A DNA stretch of 7,547 nucleotides from the NCBI GenBank assembly GCA_002482415.1, contig DLFY01000309.1:37685-45231 (forward strand), in the 5' to 3' direction. Shown here piece after piece: positions 5,524 to 7,547 of this stretch. The stretch comes from Phycisphaerales bacterium UBA7708. Its GTDB lineage: Bacteria; Planctomycetota; Phycisphaerae; Sedimentisphaerales; Anaerohalosphaeraceae. A model generated the notes under the pieces. It was not told the origin of the DNA. It saw only the letters and a program-made list of their open reading frames with translations, and made no database searches. The position numbers and the translations under genes were made by a program. Each line of letters opens with the position of its first letter. The first letter of the stretch is position 1.

Positions 5524-7547
5524 ATGACAAAAAAACAAAGTCGCATAGCGTGTTTCATCTCACTATTGCTGAGTCTGTTTATCTCTGTAACCTCCCGTGC
5601 CCAGATGCCCGTCTATGCCCCCGATGAAAACAACCGTCTCCTGAATGAAATGATCGATATCAGCAGCGACTTCCGCAGCTTTGCCAACACCTATTACTGT
5701 GCCGACAAGCTCATTGATTTCGATCCCGCCGCAGGCCGGGGCAAAATCCGCTACCTGCGTCATGAATACACCACCCGGCAGGCCTTCGACAACATGCTGG
5801 GCGCCCTGAGTCCCGTGCAGGCCAACGAATTCCCCTCCATCGAATATGCTGCATCACCCGAACTGCCCTTTGCCCTTGAATTCATCTCGCCTCGCACCTT
5901 CCGCATCCGGGCCGTCTCCCGCTTCCAGGTCAAATCCGATGAGCCGTCCCTGATGCTGGTCAACGGCACTGCCCAGCAGGACCGCACCGGATGGAAATAC
6001 GAAAAACTCGGCGAGTCGCACCGCTACACCAGCAGCTTCGGGTCCGTCACCCTCACGCCGTCTCCGTTTCATATCGAAGTGCGCGATGCCCGGGGCCGCC
6101 TCCTGACTCATTCGATGCACATGCAGGATGGCAGTGAAACCTTTACCCCACTGCTTCCGTTTTCATTTGTACGCAGGGCCGCCGACTATTCCACCAGCTT
6201 TGCTGCCGTCTTCCGCCTGTCTCCCAACGAAAAAATATTCGGCTGCGGCGAATCCTTCACCGAGTTCAACAAACGCGGCCAGCGGGTCGTTCTCTATACC
6301 GACGATTCCAACGGCGTCCAGAACGAAACCATGTATAAGCCTATCCCGTTTTACATGAGCAGCCGAGGTTACGGCGTCTTCATGCATACCTCAACCCCCA
6401 TCACCTGTGATTTCGGCAAATACTACAATAGTGTCAATACCATGATGATCGGCGACGACCAACTGGACCTGTTTTTCTTCCTGGGCGATCCCAAAGACAT
6501 TCTCAGTGAATACACCACCCTTACCGGCCGAGCCGCCATGCCGCCGTTGTGGTCGTTTGGCTTCTGGATGAGCCGCATTACCTATTTTTCCGAAAAAGAC
6601 GGCCGCACCGTCGCCCAGAAACTCCGCCAGAACCAGATTCCCAGCGACGTGATTCATTTCGACACCGGCTGGTTCGAGACCGATTGGCGCTGCGATTATC
6701 AGTTCTCTCCGTCCCGTTTTGAAAATCCGGCCAAAATGATTACCGACCTCAAAGACCAGGGTTTGCGTGTCTGCCTGTGGCAGTTACCCTATTTCGTCCC
6801 CAAAAACTCCCTGTTCCCCGAAATCATCGAAAAAGGCCTGTTCGTCCGCGACCGCAAAGGCAACCTGCCCTATGAAGATGCGGTTCTGGATTTCTCCAAT
6901 CCCGCAACCGTCCAGTGGTATCAGGACAAAATCGCCGGCCTGCTCAAGCAGGGCGTTAGCGTCATCAAAGTGGATTTCGGCGAAGCCGCCCCCGCCAACG
7001 GACTCTATGCATCCGGCAGGACCGGTTTCTATGAGCATAATTTGTACCCGCTGCGCTACAACAAAGCCGTCGCCGAAATCACCCAGAAAGTCACCGGCGA
7101 CACCATCATCTGGGCCCGAAGCGCCTGGGCCGGAAGCCAGCGATATCCCCTGCACTGGGGCGGGGATGCCGCCAATACCAATTCTGCAATGGCCTCCACG
7201 CTTCGTGCCGGATTGTCGCTGGGCTTGTGCGGCTTTTCATTCTGGTCCCACGACATGGGCGGATTTGTCAAGGCCTCCCCGGAAGACATCTATCGCCGCT
7301 GGATGGCCTTCGGTATGCTTTGTTCCCATGCACGCAGCCACGGCGCCCCCCCCAAGGAGCCGTGGGAATACAGTGAAGATTTCCTCAATACCTTCCGCAA
7401 AGCCGACCAGATGCGGTATCGCCTCATGCCCTATATCTATGCCCAGGCCAAAGACAGCAGTGAACGTGGCCTGCCCATGGTCAGGGCCTTGTTCGTCGAA
7501 TACCCCGACGACCCCGGCTCATGGCTGATCGATGACCAGTACCTGTT
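5524..7547 (+). CDS. secreted glycoside hydrolase family 31, alpha-xylosidase-like; 3' end outside the window
   Basis: A retaining alpha-glycosidase, probably releasing alpha-linked xylose or a related sugar from oligosaccharides outside the cytoplasm. The 674 visible codons begin with a signal peptide (basic MTKKQSR, hydrophobic core about residues 8-23, likely cleavage after SRA at 26); no lipobox Cys is seen. A beta-rich N-terminal domain (about 27-335, including FGCGESFTEFNKRG) precedes the barrel, which starts at MPPLWSFGFW (residue 339). The nucleophile is D484 in IKVDFGEAAP (codon 6973-6975) and the acid/base D548 in HWGGD (codon 7165-7167). The KxDFGE and ARSAWAGSQ...HWGGD patterns match the YicI-type alpha-xylosidase group rather than the DMNE alpha-glucosidases. 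HFDTGWF (378-384) replaces HFDCFWM of YicI, so specificity is open. YicI has 772 residues; about 100 or more, with the C-terminal beta domains, should lie beyond the edge. Third codon positions are very C-rich compared with the hydrolase at the left end. Confidence 0.93.
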   Translation, partial: MTKKQSRIACFISLLLSLFISVTSRAQMPVYAPDENNRLLNEMIDISSDFRSFANTYYCADKLIDFDPAAGRGKIRYLRHEYTTRQAFDNMLGALSPVQANEFPSIEYAASPELPFALEFISPRTFRIRAVSRFQVKSDEPSLMLVNGTAQQDRTGWKYEKLGESHRYTSSFGSVTLTPSPFHIEVRDARGRLLTHSMHMQDGSETFTPLLPFSFVRRAADYSTSFAAVFRLSPNEKIFGCGESFTEFNKRGQRVVLYTDDSNGVQNETMYKPIPFYMSSRGYGVFMHTSTPITCDFGKYYNSVNTMMIGDDQLDLFFFLGDPKDILSEYTTLTGRAAMPPLWSFGFWMSRITYFSEKDGRTVAQKLRQNQIPSDVIHFDTGWFETDWRCDYQFSPSRFENPAKMITDLKDQGLRVCLWQLPYFVPKNSLFPEIIEKGLFVRDRKGNLPYEDAVLDFSNPATVQWYQDKIAGLLKQGVSVIKVDFGEAAPANGLYASGRTGFYEHNLYPLRYNKAVAEITQKVTGDTIIWARSAWAGSQRYPLHWGGDAANTNSAMASTLRAGLSLGLCGFSFWSHDMGGFVKASPEDIYRRWMAFGMLCSHARSHGAPPKEPWEYSEDFLNTFRKADQMRYRLMPYIYAQAKDSSERGLPMVRALFVEYPDDPGSWLIDDQYL

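Noticed and set aside
6767..7528. 253-residue + strand frame rich in Pro, Ser, Ala and Lys, and several - strand frames over the same DNA
   Set aside because: They overlap the catalytic region of the glycosidase; high C/G in third positions removes stop codons in other frames.

Overview
The window holds four protein-coding genes: a 5'-truncated alpha/beta hydrolase (+), a membrane-anchored DUF4105-type protein (+), a B12-binding radical SAM enzyme (-) and a 3'-truncated secreted family 31 glycoside hydrolase (+). No rRNA, tRNA, CRISPR array or intact mobile element is visible. The genes suggest a Gram-negative bacterium, probably an anaerobic or facultative polysaccharide degrader: an exported glycosidase with a cleavable signal peptide, an oxygen-sensitive radical SAM enzyme, and a membrane protein whose domain is predicted to face the periplasm. 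The overall flavour recalls the Planctomycetota/Kiritimatiellota/Verrucomicrobiota or Desulfobacterota, but no marker gene settles this and the assignment is tentative.

Layout. Positions 1-2796 form a tight two-gene + strand unit with a 30-nt gap and a good ribosome binding site: the hydrolase, then the DUF4105-type protein. A 174-nt gap (2797-2970) with a 9-bp inverted repeat separates it from the convergent radical SAM gene (2971-4470, - strand). About 1.05 kb without a convincing gene (4471-5523) then lies between the radical SAM gene and the divergent glycosidase. Most of this gap is AT-rich with short unsupported reading frames. Its last 100 nt carry a plausible promoter and two inverted repeats in front of the glycosidase, which runs off the right edge.

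How the genes relate. The first two probably act together at the cell envelope: a Ser-Asp-His hydrolase and a protein with the conserved His and Cys of a family that includes a lipoprotein N-acyltransferase. A lipid or acyl-ester role is an inference only. The radical SAM gene stands alone and its substrate cannot be read from the sequence. The glycosidase belongs to the alpha-xylosidase (YicI-like) side of family 31 and likely acts on alpha-linked glycosides outside the cytoplasm, but two residues of the xylose-selecting loop differ from YicI. It also has much more C/G in third codon positions than the hydrolase, so the long gap may be a boundary between segments of different origin. I did not find a clearly new multi-gene system; the best leads are the hydrolase/DUF4105 pair, the altered glycosidase pocket and the unexplained 1-kb gap.
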